From positions 486,976-550,975 of the forward strand of contig NZ_KB904124.1 in NCBI RefSeq assembly GCF_000379945.1: a DNA stretch of 64,000 nt. The letters are read 5' to 3'. This DNA comes from Porphyromonas macacae DSM 20710 = JCM 13914. Lineage in GTDB: Bacteria > Bacteroidota > Bacteroidia > Bacteroidales > Porphyromonadaceae. The notes beneath the pieces are model-generated. The model was not told the origin of the DNA. It ran no database searches and saw nothing but the letters and a program-made list of their open reading frames with translations. The stretch's first letter is position 1. Every line of letters starts with the position of its first letter. Both the position numbers and the translations under genes were made by a program. This document shows, piece by piece, positions 28,521-37,177 of this stretch.

Positions 28521-29283
28521 AGCATAAAAAAACAGCCAATCGTGTATACTGCCTTTTTGAAGGTGTACGTGGAGGGTTCTCTTTGTTAATAAGAGACGTT
28601 TGCCAATTGCTGTAAAAGAGGTTATATGCTTTTCTCTCTTCAAGTTTCGCTTCGTTTTTCAGTACACGTCAAGTTCTCTGGATAAAAATAAAGTCCATTG
28701 CCTGATGGTTGAAAATTCTTCAGGCAAAGAAAAAAAATCCAAGTTAACTTCGTTGAAAATCCGTCAGGCAAAGAATTTTCAGCCATCAGGCAGAGAATAT
28801 TTCCATGACATATTCTCATGTTTTATTTGAGGAAAAGTTGTTCGGCTTTTGCATGTAGACATCCGTGAATCTTTTTGCTTTTCAGATATTCAAAAAGAAG
28901 ACAAATGGGTTTAATTCTATTTCAAATTCTGATTCGGCGATTACCGGAGTTGTGGCTAAATCTGGTATTAACAAGTATTAATTGATTAATAAGAATGACG
29001 TATTGAATTCATCTTAATCTACAATATCATCGTATTTGATATTGGAATATATATCATGTTGTTTTTTAAATTTAGTCATATTTATGATTGAGAAATACAT
29101 GTTTGTTTTATTTTGCTTATTTTTGTCCAAAATAAATAGAGGAAGATCGATCAAAACTTTATTTATAAATAATTCCTTATATCGGTAAAAGCGAATTGTG
29201 TATAGATTCAAACTTACCATAAAGGCATCATTATTTTTTAATTTCACATAACCATAAAAAAAATATTTTTTGCATTAGCTTGT
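28521..29283. other. A/T-rich 760-base spacer with a palindromic repeat and no convincing gene
   Basis: 28655-28794 holds an IS-end-like fragment and a palindromic repeat also found near 51.9 kb. The rest is A/T-rich. A 77-codon Lys/Asn/Ile-rich frame on the minus strand (29014-29247) has no recognisable family and may be chance or a gene remnant. In-frame sequence before 29284 encodes a probable signal peptide for the next gene. Confidence 0.6.
28655..28794 (+). repeat. Palindromic dispersed repeat, copy A
   Basis: An IS-end-like TTTTTCAGTACACGT (28655-28669) is followed by an inverted repeat with arms 28697-28720 and 28771-28794. The arms pair over about 24 bases with one G-T type change. 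The centre, from ATTCTT through AAGTTAACTT to AATCCGT, is the same as in copy B at 51852-51963. Confidence 0.8.
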
Positions 29284-29619
29284 ATGCTAACAAGCTTTTT
29301 TTCTTATGCTAATACCAATGATCTTGCAGGTGGCATAGTGGCAAGCCCCATTGTTATCCAAAAAACAATTTACACTGTTGATTTAGGAGATATTACGAAT
29401 ATAAGTAAAGAAGAGGTCGCAAATGCTATTAATGACTTTATTTCTCAAATTCCGTCTTCTGAATTAGATTGTTCAGTAACTGTTAAAGCTGAAATAAATG
29501 GTATAGTTGTTAAAGGATCTATTGAGGTTACTGTTTCCGGTCCTTGCAGTGAGGTTAGAAAAAAGGGAAGAGAAATAGCAGAGCAAGTTATAGCAGAGAT
29601 TAAAGAAAATCTATTATAA
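29284..29619 (+). CDS. Small secreted protein of unknown function
   Basis: 111 residues from the first ATG. The frame is open back to 29242, and the codons from 29254 would read as a textbook signal peptide (x-KKIFFALACMLTSFFSYA, cleavage before NTND) if the ATA at 29254 were the start. With ATG 29284 only half a signal remains. The mature part (about 95 residues) is a small alpha/beta domain: VIQKTIYTVDLGDITNISKEEVANAINDFI, SELDCSVTVKAEING, EVTVSGPCSEVRKKGREIAEQVIAEI; two Cys could form a disulphide. I do not recognise the family. It is followed 65 bases later by the GLPGLI gene. Confidence 0.6.
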   Translation: MLTSFFSYANTNDLAGGIVASPIVIQKTIYTVDLGDITNISKEEVANAINDFISQIPSSELDCSVTVKAEINGIVVKGSIEVTVSGPCSEVRKKGREIAEQVIAEIKENLL

Positions 29620-29684
29620 TTAATAAAAAATATGGGGTGAGAAGTATAGTTTTTCACCTCATATTTTATTAATTCTTAAATCAA

Positions 29685-30440
29685 ATGAGAATAACAGCTA
29701 TAATCATTGCCATTCTCTATTCCATGAATGTAATGGCGCAAGAGAAATTCGATGCCAAATTCGGATATGAAATGGTGCTGAACTTCGGTACCCCGAATAC
29801 ATTTCAATGCAATCTCTATTTCGGGAAAAACCATTCATATTTTGAATATCAGGAGAAAAGCTCGAAAAGAACCGGCGAAGCGCAAACTGAAGTATCGGAA
29901 GTGTCGGACGATTATATTTCTTTGGAAGTAAACGTCGCTGATAATACGACATACTTCGTCAATACGGATGAAAAAATAAGGTCATTGCTCAGGGGATTGG
30001 GCAAAAACAGTCCTTTTTACATTGTGGAAGAAGAATGTCCGCAAATCGATTGGACGATTACGAATGAGACCAAAACCATCGGGAAATACGATTGCATCAA
30101 AGCCACGGCAGACTTCCGAGGGAGATCATATACCGCATGGTTTGCTCCGGAAATTCCCGTGCAGACAGGACCATATAAATTTCATGGATTGAACGGCCTG
30201 ATTTTTGAGATTTATGATAAAACGCATGAAGTCTCTTTGCGTCTGACCGATATGTCTTTCCGCGAATATACCTTACCGACGCCGGATTACTCCAAATACA
30301 AAACGATTTCGAGACAAGAGTATCGTCAGATTTTAAGTTCTTTTTTTGATAATATTGCAAATAAGCTATCCGGCAGGGCTGACAGGAATTTCCGCATAGA
30401 AGTGTCTTCGTCGAATTTCAAAACCATCGAGATGGAGTAG
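29685..30440 (+). CDS. GLPGLI-family secreted protein
   Basis: 251 residues. A short signal peptide ends near AMNVMAQ. The family hallmark is present in variant form, GPYKFHGLNGLIFEI (about residues 162-176), where Asn replaces the Pro of GLPGLI. Preceding segments, such as DCIKATADFRGRSYTAWFAPEIPVQTGPY, are typical. Function is unknown, but these genes usually sit next to TonB-dependent receptors, as here: the receptor gene starts 15 bases downstream. Joint transport or degradation of peptide substrates is a guess. Confidence 0.85.
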   Translation: MRITAIIIAILYSMNVMAQEKFDAKFGYEMVLNFGTPNTFQCNLYFGKNHSYFEYQEKSSKRTGEAQTEVSEVSDDYISLEVNVADNTTYFVNTDEKIRSLLRGLGKNSPFYIVEEECPQIDWTITNETKTIGKYDCIKATADFRGRSYTAWFAPEIPVQTGPYKFHGLNGLIFEIYDKTHEVSLRLTDMSFREYTLPTPDYSKYKTISRQEYRQILSSFFDNIANKLSGRADRNFRIEVSSSNFKTIEME

Positions 30441-30455
30441 GCCGGCTCATCGACC

Positions 30456-33118
30456 ATGAAACTTTACATAAAAATATTATGCTGTTGCCTGTGCATAGCA
30501 TCGTCCGCCTGTGTCCATGCACAAATCATTATTTCCGGCGTAGTTCGGAATGCAGCTGAAAACCCTTTGCAGGGCGTAAACGTGCTGTTGAAAGAGGGAA
30601 CAAAGCATTCTATCTTAAAATATACTTCTACCGATACGCAGGGCAAGTTTTCTTTTTCCATGCCGGAGCAAAAAAATCTGTATCTGGTGTTTTCGAGTAT
30701 TGGGCATGAAAAAAAAGTGCTCACACTTTCATCCGATACGAAGGAGCAAAACAGTCATCTGAAAGTGATTTTGACAGAAAAGGCTTTCGAATTGAATGAA
30801 GTGGTGGTGACAGGAAGCCGAAAATCCGTGGTGGTAAAAGAAGATACCATTGTCTATCGGACGAAATTCTATACTAACGGCACGGAACAAACCGTAGAAA
30901 ACCTTTTATCCAAATTGCCCGGTGTGCAGGTAGGAGAAGACGGCAGTATACGAGTGGGCGGCAAAGAAGTGGAACGTATCATGGTGGAGGGCGATGATTT
31001 CTTTGAAAAGGGATACAAAATGCTTTCACAAAATATGCCGGCATATCCGGTAGAAGAGGTGGAGGTGATCCAAAACTATGTGCATAACCGCCTGCTCAAA
31101 AAAATGAAAGACAGCGACAGGGTAGCTCTGAATCTGAAACTGGCTCGAAAGTCAAAAATATTTGGTTCGGCAACCTCCAAGCTGCACTCGGCACTCATAA
31201 GACTTATTATCTTCAGAACAATCTGATGAACTTCAGCAAAACCCATAAGTCTTATTTGTTTGCCAACATGAATAACGCCGGATCGGATATGATGGGGAAT
31301 ACAGACCTGCTGACCGAGACGGGCGAAGATATACCGGATGTAACGGGCAAACAAAGAATACAGGAGGTGTTGGAGCTATCGGCATATTCGCCCGGTATCG
31401 GGAGCAAACGAGGCTTGTTCAATCGCACCCGGTCGGTGTCTTCGAATACGATACTGAAGCCATCCGACCGAATGAGCATCAAAGCCATCGGACTATTGGG
31501 AGCTGACAGTCAAGACTTTACGGAAAGCACTATCGACCAGATTGAAACAGGAGAGATACAATACACCAACCGGCAGGCATATCAATTGAATAAAGGTAAA
31601 AAAACAGGGTTCGGGAAATTGCAGGTCATACACAATCCGTCCGAAAACGATATGCTGGAGTCGACAACGTTTTTTTATAAAAACAAAGCTCGCGATGCTT
31701 CTTACCTGCTTTTTAACGACCAATCGTCCCAAGAACATTTACACACTGATAATTCGTTATTTGAGCAGCGATTGAATTATACGTACAAGATCAAAAACCG
31801 CAGCATTTTATTCTGTTCCGGTCGCTTCGTCCATGAAGAGAAACCCCAGGAGTATTACATAGATCGTTTTTACTTCCAAGAGCTGTTTCCCGAAGTGAAA
31901 GAGGTCGATGAGGTACGGCAATTACTGGCAAATCGAATGAATGTGTTCGATGCCAAAATCAGCCTGCTGAAGGGGGACGAAAAGAATCGATGGCTATTTC
32001 AGCTGGGAAATAATTACCGGCAAGATAAATTTTCTTCCGAGCTTGTGCTCTCGAAAGAGGGAGACAAACCGTTGATTCCTCGGAGCCATTTCAATAATTT
32101 GAGCTACGGGGTGAATGATTTTTATCTTCTCGGCAATTATCGTCATAAATTCAGGCAGATAGAATTATTCGGTTCGCTGGCTTTACATCATCTGTTACAT
32201 ACTTATCAAACAAGTTCTTCCCGGCAAAAACCATGCTTTTGGGCAATAAACCCGCATGCCGGTATGGAATGGAGTATCGATAGAAGAAACAAACTGACAG
32301 CCTCTTATTCATACAAAACCCGATCAGCACAAATATCGAACCTTTACGACCATGATGTGCTATCCGGTTTCAGGAGCTTTACCAGAGGATATGGTAGCCC
32401 GGTCCGGCTTAACAGCTCATTTTTTGTTCTCAACTACCAATTGGGAAATTTCGATGAAGACCTGCTGGCGAATGTATTCGCTATGTATATCCGGGAGCAT
32501 GATTCCTTTTCTTCCGATATGTTTCTCAGCCGCAATACCGTGCAAACTCGCAGCATACTGGTACATGGCAATAGCTTTGCAAGTATAAACAGCAAAGTGG
32601 ATTATTATGTGAAGCCGATCAAATCGAATATTAAACTGAAAGTCTCTTTTTCAGAAAACACGTATGAAAATATTTTGAATCACTCCGATTTTCGGAAAAT
32701 TACCGCAAATAATTTCACCATCGGCTTGGAGATGCGCTCCGGAGGCACATCCGGTTTCGGTTATCATATCGGTACACAGTGGAGCCGGAGTTTGTCTCAT
32801 ACGGCTTTAACCCATTCTTATTGTTCCGATTTCTCGTTTCTCGATTTGTCCTGTAAATTGGGTAAAAAATTCGATGCCCTGTTTAAATTGGAGCGTTACG
32901 GCTTCAGCCGGTCGGTATCCGGGCGATCGTACTGTTTTATGGACTTACAGATGAATTACAGGTTAATTCCGCAAAAAATACAATTGAGACTCTCGGGTAC
33001 AAATTTACTGAATACCGATCAGTTCATATCTGCATCGGTGAGCGACATCGGGTCTTCTGCGACCACATACAAACTGCGCCCGAGAAGCGTGATGCTGACC
33101 TTGGAATACCGGTACTGA
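30456..33118 (+). pseudogene. TonB-dependent receptor split by a frameshift
   Basis: Two frames together make one receptor of about 885 residues. The first (30456-31226, 256 aa) has a signal peptide, a CarboxypepD_reg-like domain (ISGVVRNAAENPLQGVNVLLKEGT) and a plug domain (TVENLLSKLPGVQVGEDGSIRVGGKEVERIMVEGDDFF). The second (31226-33118) is the outer-membrane barrel ending in a typical YRY. Between 31155 and 31226 the second frame reads WFGNLQAALGTHKTYYLQNNL, the expected continuation, so the shift lies near 31155-31175. The upstream stop and downstream ATG overlap as TGATG, so reinitiation is possible. It could be a pseudogene, phase variation or a sequence error. Confidence 0.85.
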
Positions 33119-33320
33119 CTTGGAAAACTTTTCGGAATAGCGGAGATAATATATTTCCCTTATCAATCTGTCTTTGAGGGATAAAACAGCGAATAGCGGA
33201 GTGTCATCGTGCGTAAATTACTGCGTTCTTTGCGACATTCGGCTTCGGTCACGTACTCCAAAACTCTCCCTTGAGCCTCAGTCTTGGTGTCTTGCACTTT
33301 ACGCATCCTGACGCACCTGA

Positions 33321-33359
33321 AAGGGGCCGCGCCAAAAATGAATTTTGACACAGCCCCTT
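33321..33359 (-). terminator. Terminator of the leftward surface-protein operon
   Basis: AAGGGGC/GCCCCTT arms (33321-33327 and 33353-33359) with a continuous inner stem. G-U pairs complete the stem only when transcribed leftward; on the plus strand they become C-A mismatches. This fits a terminator for the PorV-like gene ending at 33416. Confidence 0.7.
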
Positions 33360-33415
33360 CTATGAGAAATCTTTTCTAATGGTCCGATAAAGAATTTTTA
33401 TCGGAAAACAGCGTA

Positions 33416-34372
33416 TTAGAGAGCCAGCGATAGACCTAAAGACACCGTGTTTTTTGTGTAGCTACCCAAACCGATACGGTAAGCAACATCAAAAGAGAGC
33501 ATCTTGTAAGTAACCCCTGCACCTAAAGCATAGAAATCCACATCTTTATCCAAGTGCTGATATCCGGTGCGAAGTGCCAGGAAACTATTGTACGCATATT
33601 CCAAACCGGCACCGATTTGAGCAGTGGTATAAGAGGTCACATAACCGACCTGAGCCTTTATGCCAAGGCTGTGAGACTCGTTAAGCAGAGATCTCGCACC
33701 CAGACCTAAAGCAACAGTGGAGGGTACTCTGAAAGACATACCTTTTCCATAGTCTACGTCTTCCCCCAGATTGTATGCGCTTAAGGTAGCCTCCACTTTC
33801 GTAGGAATCTCATCTTTCCAGAGGGAAGTATTATTGACATAAGACACCCCTAACCCGAATAGATAGTTGGTTGTACGCTTACCCGTAGTGGAGATGAGCA
33901 TTGAAGCCGTACCAAAGGCCGACCAGTTACTGCTTAAGCGGTAGGCATAGCCTAAATCCAGCATCGTTTGACTGGGTTTCAAATCATCCGAATCGTTATT
34001 TCCCCATACATCTTCCTGAGGAATGGACAATCCGGAAAGAAACCTTGTGCCGACAAATAAAGCATGACAACAATTCAACCGATAACCGATGCTAAGAGCA
34101 CCGTATTTTTCACGACCGTATCCCTCATATTTGGGCATGATCTGTGTGGCGGCAGAGATAGCGAGCTTATTGTCCGAACCAAACAGTTTGGCAGGGTTGG
34201 TATATAAATAGTTATTACTCTCCACGACCAGACCGGTACCACCGAGAGCTTGAGAACGCACATCCGCATTTTGCTCCAGTATTCTGAACGGAGAATTTGT
34301 TTGTGCCACTGTATTCGTGGCAAACAGAGAAACAACTGCTATAAAAGCAGATTTTATGATATTCTTATTCAT
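33416..34372 (-). CDS. PorV/PorQ-like (FadL-type) outer-membrane beta-barrel protein
   Basis: 318 residues with signal peptide MNKNIIKSAFIAVVSLFATNTVAQ. The sequence resembles the PorV/PorQ (UPF0164) family: RSQALGGTGLVVESNNYLYTNPAKLF at the start, repeated amphipathic strands, and an ending GLGSYTKNTVSLGLSLAL. PorV shuttles cargo of the type IX secretion system. It is last in an operon whose preceding gene (15 bases upstream) encodes a protease with a T9SS sorting domain, so this could be a dedicated partner. The link is inferred from position. Confidence 0.8.
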   Translation of the reverse strand: MNKNIIKSAFIAVVSLFATNTVAQTNSPFRILEQNADVRSQALGGTGLVVESNNYLYTNPAKLFGSDNKLAISAATQIMPKYEGYGREKYGALSIGYRLNCCHALFVGTRFLSGLSIPQEDVWGNNDSDDLKPSQTMLDLGYAYRLSSNWSAFGTASMLISTTGKRTTNYLFGLGVSYVNNTSLWKDEIPTKVEATLSAYNLGEDVDYGKGMSFRVPSTVALGLGARSLLNESHSLGIKAQVGYVTSYTTAQIGAGLEYAYNSFLALRTGYQHLDKDVDFYALGAGVTYKMLSFDVAYRIGLGSYTKNTVSLGLSLAL

Positions 34373-34386
34373 TGTTTTCTTATGCG

Positions 34387-37131
34387 TTATTTAACAAACA
34401 ACTGCTCGTGGCGAGCCATATTGGAAGATTCTACAATCAAACGGTATGTATCCGGAGCCAAATGAGCCACATTCAAGGCAATCATTCCATCTTTACCCGC
34501 TTCTTTTACTTCTGTTTCCATCACAACTTTACCGGTTAGGGTAACCACCTTGATTTTTGCATCTTTAATCGATTGGTTCAGCATTACATTCAATCTTGTG
34601 GTTACGGGTACGGGATAAATAATATGTACCGCTGCATCCGAATTTTCCACAATCCGGACTTTGAAAGTAGTTTCGAGCGGGGTGTTCACTCCATCCATCG
34701 CTTTGAGGAAAACGGTAGCAACACCCTTGCTTACAGGTTTGAGTCGCAACTTGCCGTCGGGCATCACTGAAGCCGATACCACAGATTCGTTGCCCGAATA
34801 TGCTTCAAAACTCAAAGGAAACTCTGCCTGACTCAAGAAATTGTCTTTGATATTAATATCAAGAGCCTGTTTATTCAGGCCGGCAACGAGATTCGAGAAC
34901 GCTCCTTTCATTCTGATCGGCTCTGTTTTTACAACTCTAAACGACAGCTCTTTTCTTGTCTCTGCCATATATTGATCTCTTACGACCAAAATAAACTTAT
35001 GTACTCCGGGTAATACGGAACGAATTTGAATGGTTCCTTTTCCTCCTTTTTCTGTATAGCTCACACCGGTGGTTTCTCCTTCCAGAAAACACTTGAATGT
35101 GTGTCCGTCAGGATCGGTTACTTGAAAGTTCAGAACAATGGTTTTATTTCCGGCCACGTTTATGATACTTTCTCCTGCTCCCTCTTCAAAAGTTATCAAA
35201 GGAGCATTGTTTGTTAAAGTGGCGAAATCAAAAATCTCGGGTTCGGATTTGTTTCCCCATCGATCCTCGGCAACAATGGCAAAAGAGTACTTTGTCGTAT
35301 GCTTGAGGTTTGTAAAAGTATAAGTCATTTTTGCCCCCGGTTTGGTAGCAGTAACACGAAGTTTGACCGGTGTCAGCGCCTTAAGGTCATCGGCTGTTAT
35401 GGCTTTCTCGCTAATGTATAAATACTGAAAAAGAGGCAGCTTGTCATCTTCGTCTTTGGGTATGTGCCAGCTTATCTTAATAGAAGAATAATCTGCTTTG
35501 AAATCCGTTGCCTTAACAGGCTTTTCCGGAGCTTTGTGCTTATCTTCGTCGAACGCTGCCGAAGCATTGATGTATCCACGTCCGAGTCTTCCTTTTTCTT
35601 TCGGATTCTTTTCGTCGATATCCTCCGGAAGAAGAGATGACAGAATCGCTTTTTTCAGATCTTTATCGGTATAGCCGGGCTTTCCCTTCTCACTCAAGAT
35701 CAGAGCAGCAACACCGGAAACATGAGGGCAAGCCATTGAAGTTCCCTGAGCATAAGCGTATCCGTTTTTCGGATAACAACTTAAGACCCCTGCGGCAGCA
35801 CCAAAGCGGCTTTGATCTCCTCCCGGAGCCATGATGTCCACCCAGGCACCACGGTTGGTGAAAGAAGAACGGGTAAAGTTCGTGCTCATGGCAGAAACGG
35901 CTATAACACGCTCATAAGTTGCAGGATAACAAGGAGCATCTTCATTGTCATTACCGGCAGCAAAGATTACCACGCCTCCTTTCATAGGAGAGTCGGCTCG
36001 TTGATTGCCGTCTTTGTCTTTACCGGCATTGTCGATAAAATAGTCGATGGCGCTTTGCATGGCTTTCCCCATTGGCACATTGGGAGGCAAGCCCCATGAG
36101 TTTTGAGCTATTGTGGCGCCATTATCTGCGGCATAAACAAAGGCCGGTTCGGGACGGCTTCCTTTGCGCTGTTCTTTGGGACGGCTGTCAACGGCCAAAC
36201 AAGCCATTAACCTGACACCGCTTTCCTTTTCGCCATTACCTCCCGCAACACCGCAAACTCCCTTGCCGTTATTGTTACGGGCGGCCACCGTGCCTGCAAC
36301 GTGAGAGCCGTGACCACCTACAACACCTTCTTCAACAAAATTGTGTCCGTAGATATCATCAACGATCCCGTTCCCATCATCATCGATACCCGGCTGTCCG
36401 TTTAATTCTTTCTCATTAACCCAGAGATTATCTTTCAGGTCTTCATGCTCGACGTCGACCCCGTCATCGATGATGGCAACAATAACATTGGGTTTTCCAA
36501 CCTGAACCTTCCAAGCGTCGAATAAACGGATATCTGCTCCCGGCACAGCTCCCGGAGCTTTACCCACATTGTTATAATGCCATTGATCTACCAGCTTGGG
36601 ATCGTTAAATGGCATATCGGTATCGGTTGGAAGAGCATTAAAGGTATACACCGGTGAAGAGATGTATCCGTCATATTCAAGAGGATAAACGGGTTCCACG
36701 AGTTCGAAGTCATTTACGGCATTCATCGTATGAATTGCTTCTGTGCCCTCTTTACTCTCATCGTAGTACACTACGAACCATCTGTCCAATCCATATTTTT
36801 TGTGTCTTTCGGCAAAACGCTTATCCTCAGGGAAGAGTCTTTCCACTCGTTTTACGCCTAAGCGTTTCGATGCAATCGATATTTCAGGACTGATTACAGA
36901 AAAAGTCTGTATATCCGTATTGCCTGCACTTTGTAGCTGCAAGGCTGTCTTAGGATTCATTTTTACATAAACCTGACCGGGCAAAGCCAAAGCCAGAGCC
37001 GGATTGGCTTTTTTTATTTCAGTTAAGTTTTCGGGCGATAAATTGCTGTTTAACTCGTCCATGGTCTTATCATCTGTACAGGAAGACAGCAGAACCAATG
37101 CACCGAGTAGCGATATGATTGTTTTTCTCAT
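34387..37131 (-). CDS. Subtilisin-family serine protease with T9SS C-terminal sorting domain
   Basis: 914 residues. The S8 triad is complete: Asp222 (AIIDDGVDVEHED), His274 (GGHGSHVAGTVAA) and Ser465 (GTSMACPHVSGVAAL), with oxyanion Asn394 (AAGNDNE). An N-terminal propeptide-like region precedes it. After the peptidase come an Fn3-like domain (about 540-640), beta-sandwich cadherin-like repeats, and a T9SS type A CTD (IIYPVPVTTRLNVMLN, ending EQLFVK). The signal peptide ends in lipobox LLSSC (Cys18), an unusual pairing with a CTD. It is third in the four-gene operon. Confidence 0.9.
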   Translation of the reverse strand: MRKTIISLLGALVLLSSCTDDKTMDELNSNLSPENLTEIKKANPALALALPGQVYVKMNPKTALQLQSAGNTDIQTFSVISPEISIASKRLGVKRVERLFPEDKRFAERHKKYGLDRWFVVYYDESKEGTEAIHTMNAVNDFELVEPVYPLEYDGYISSPVYTFNALPTDTDMPFNDPKLVDQWHYNNVGKAPGAVPGADIRLFDAWKVQVGKPNVIVAIIDDGVDVEHEDLKDNLWVNEKELNGQPGIDDDGNGIVDDIYGHNFVEEGVVGGHGSHVAGTVAARNNNGKGVCGVAGGNGEKESGVRLMACLAVDSRPKEQRKGSRPEPAFVYAADNGATIAQNSWGLPPNVPMGKAMQSAIDYFIDNAGKDKDGNQRADSPMKGGVVIFAAGNDNEDAPCYPATYERVIAVSAMSTNFTRSSFTNRGAWVDIMAPGGDQSRFGAAAGVLSCYPKNGYAYAQGTSMACPHVSGVAALILSEKGKPGYTDKDLKKAILSSLLPEDIDEKNPKEKGRLGRGYINASAAFDEDKHKAPEKPVKATDFKADYSSIKISWHIPKDEDDKLPLFQYLYISEKAITADDLKALTPVKLRVTATKPGAKMTYTFTNLKHTTKYSFAIVAEDRWGNKSEPEIFDFATLTNNAPLITFEEGAGESIINVAGNKTIVLNFQVTDPDGHTFKCFLEGETTGVSYTEKGGKGTIQIRSVLPGVHKFILVVRDQYMAETRKELSFRVVKTEPIRMKGAFSNLVAGLNKQALDINIKDNFLSQAEFPLSFEAYSGNESVVSASVMPDGKLRLKPVSKGVATVFLKAMDGVNTPLETTFKVRIVENSDAAVHIIYPVPVTTRLNVMLNQSIKDAKIKVVTLTGKVVMETEVKEAGKDGMIALNVAHLAPDTYRLIVESSNMARHEQLFVK

Positions 37132-37177
37132 AATAATCTTTCAAAAGTTTAATAGTTTTCACCGTTAAATACCGGTT

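Noticed and set aside
29014-29247. 77-codon minus-strand frame, Lys/Asn/Ile-rich
   Set aside because: No recognisable family, composition is what chance gives in A/T-rich DNA, and no promoter or partner is seen.
33163-33351. 62-codon minus-strand frame ending TLRYSLFYPSKTD
   Set aside because: Overlaps the terminator stem at 33321-33359 and shows no domain; may be part of a repeated intergenic sequence but only one copy is in the window.
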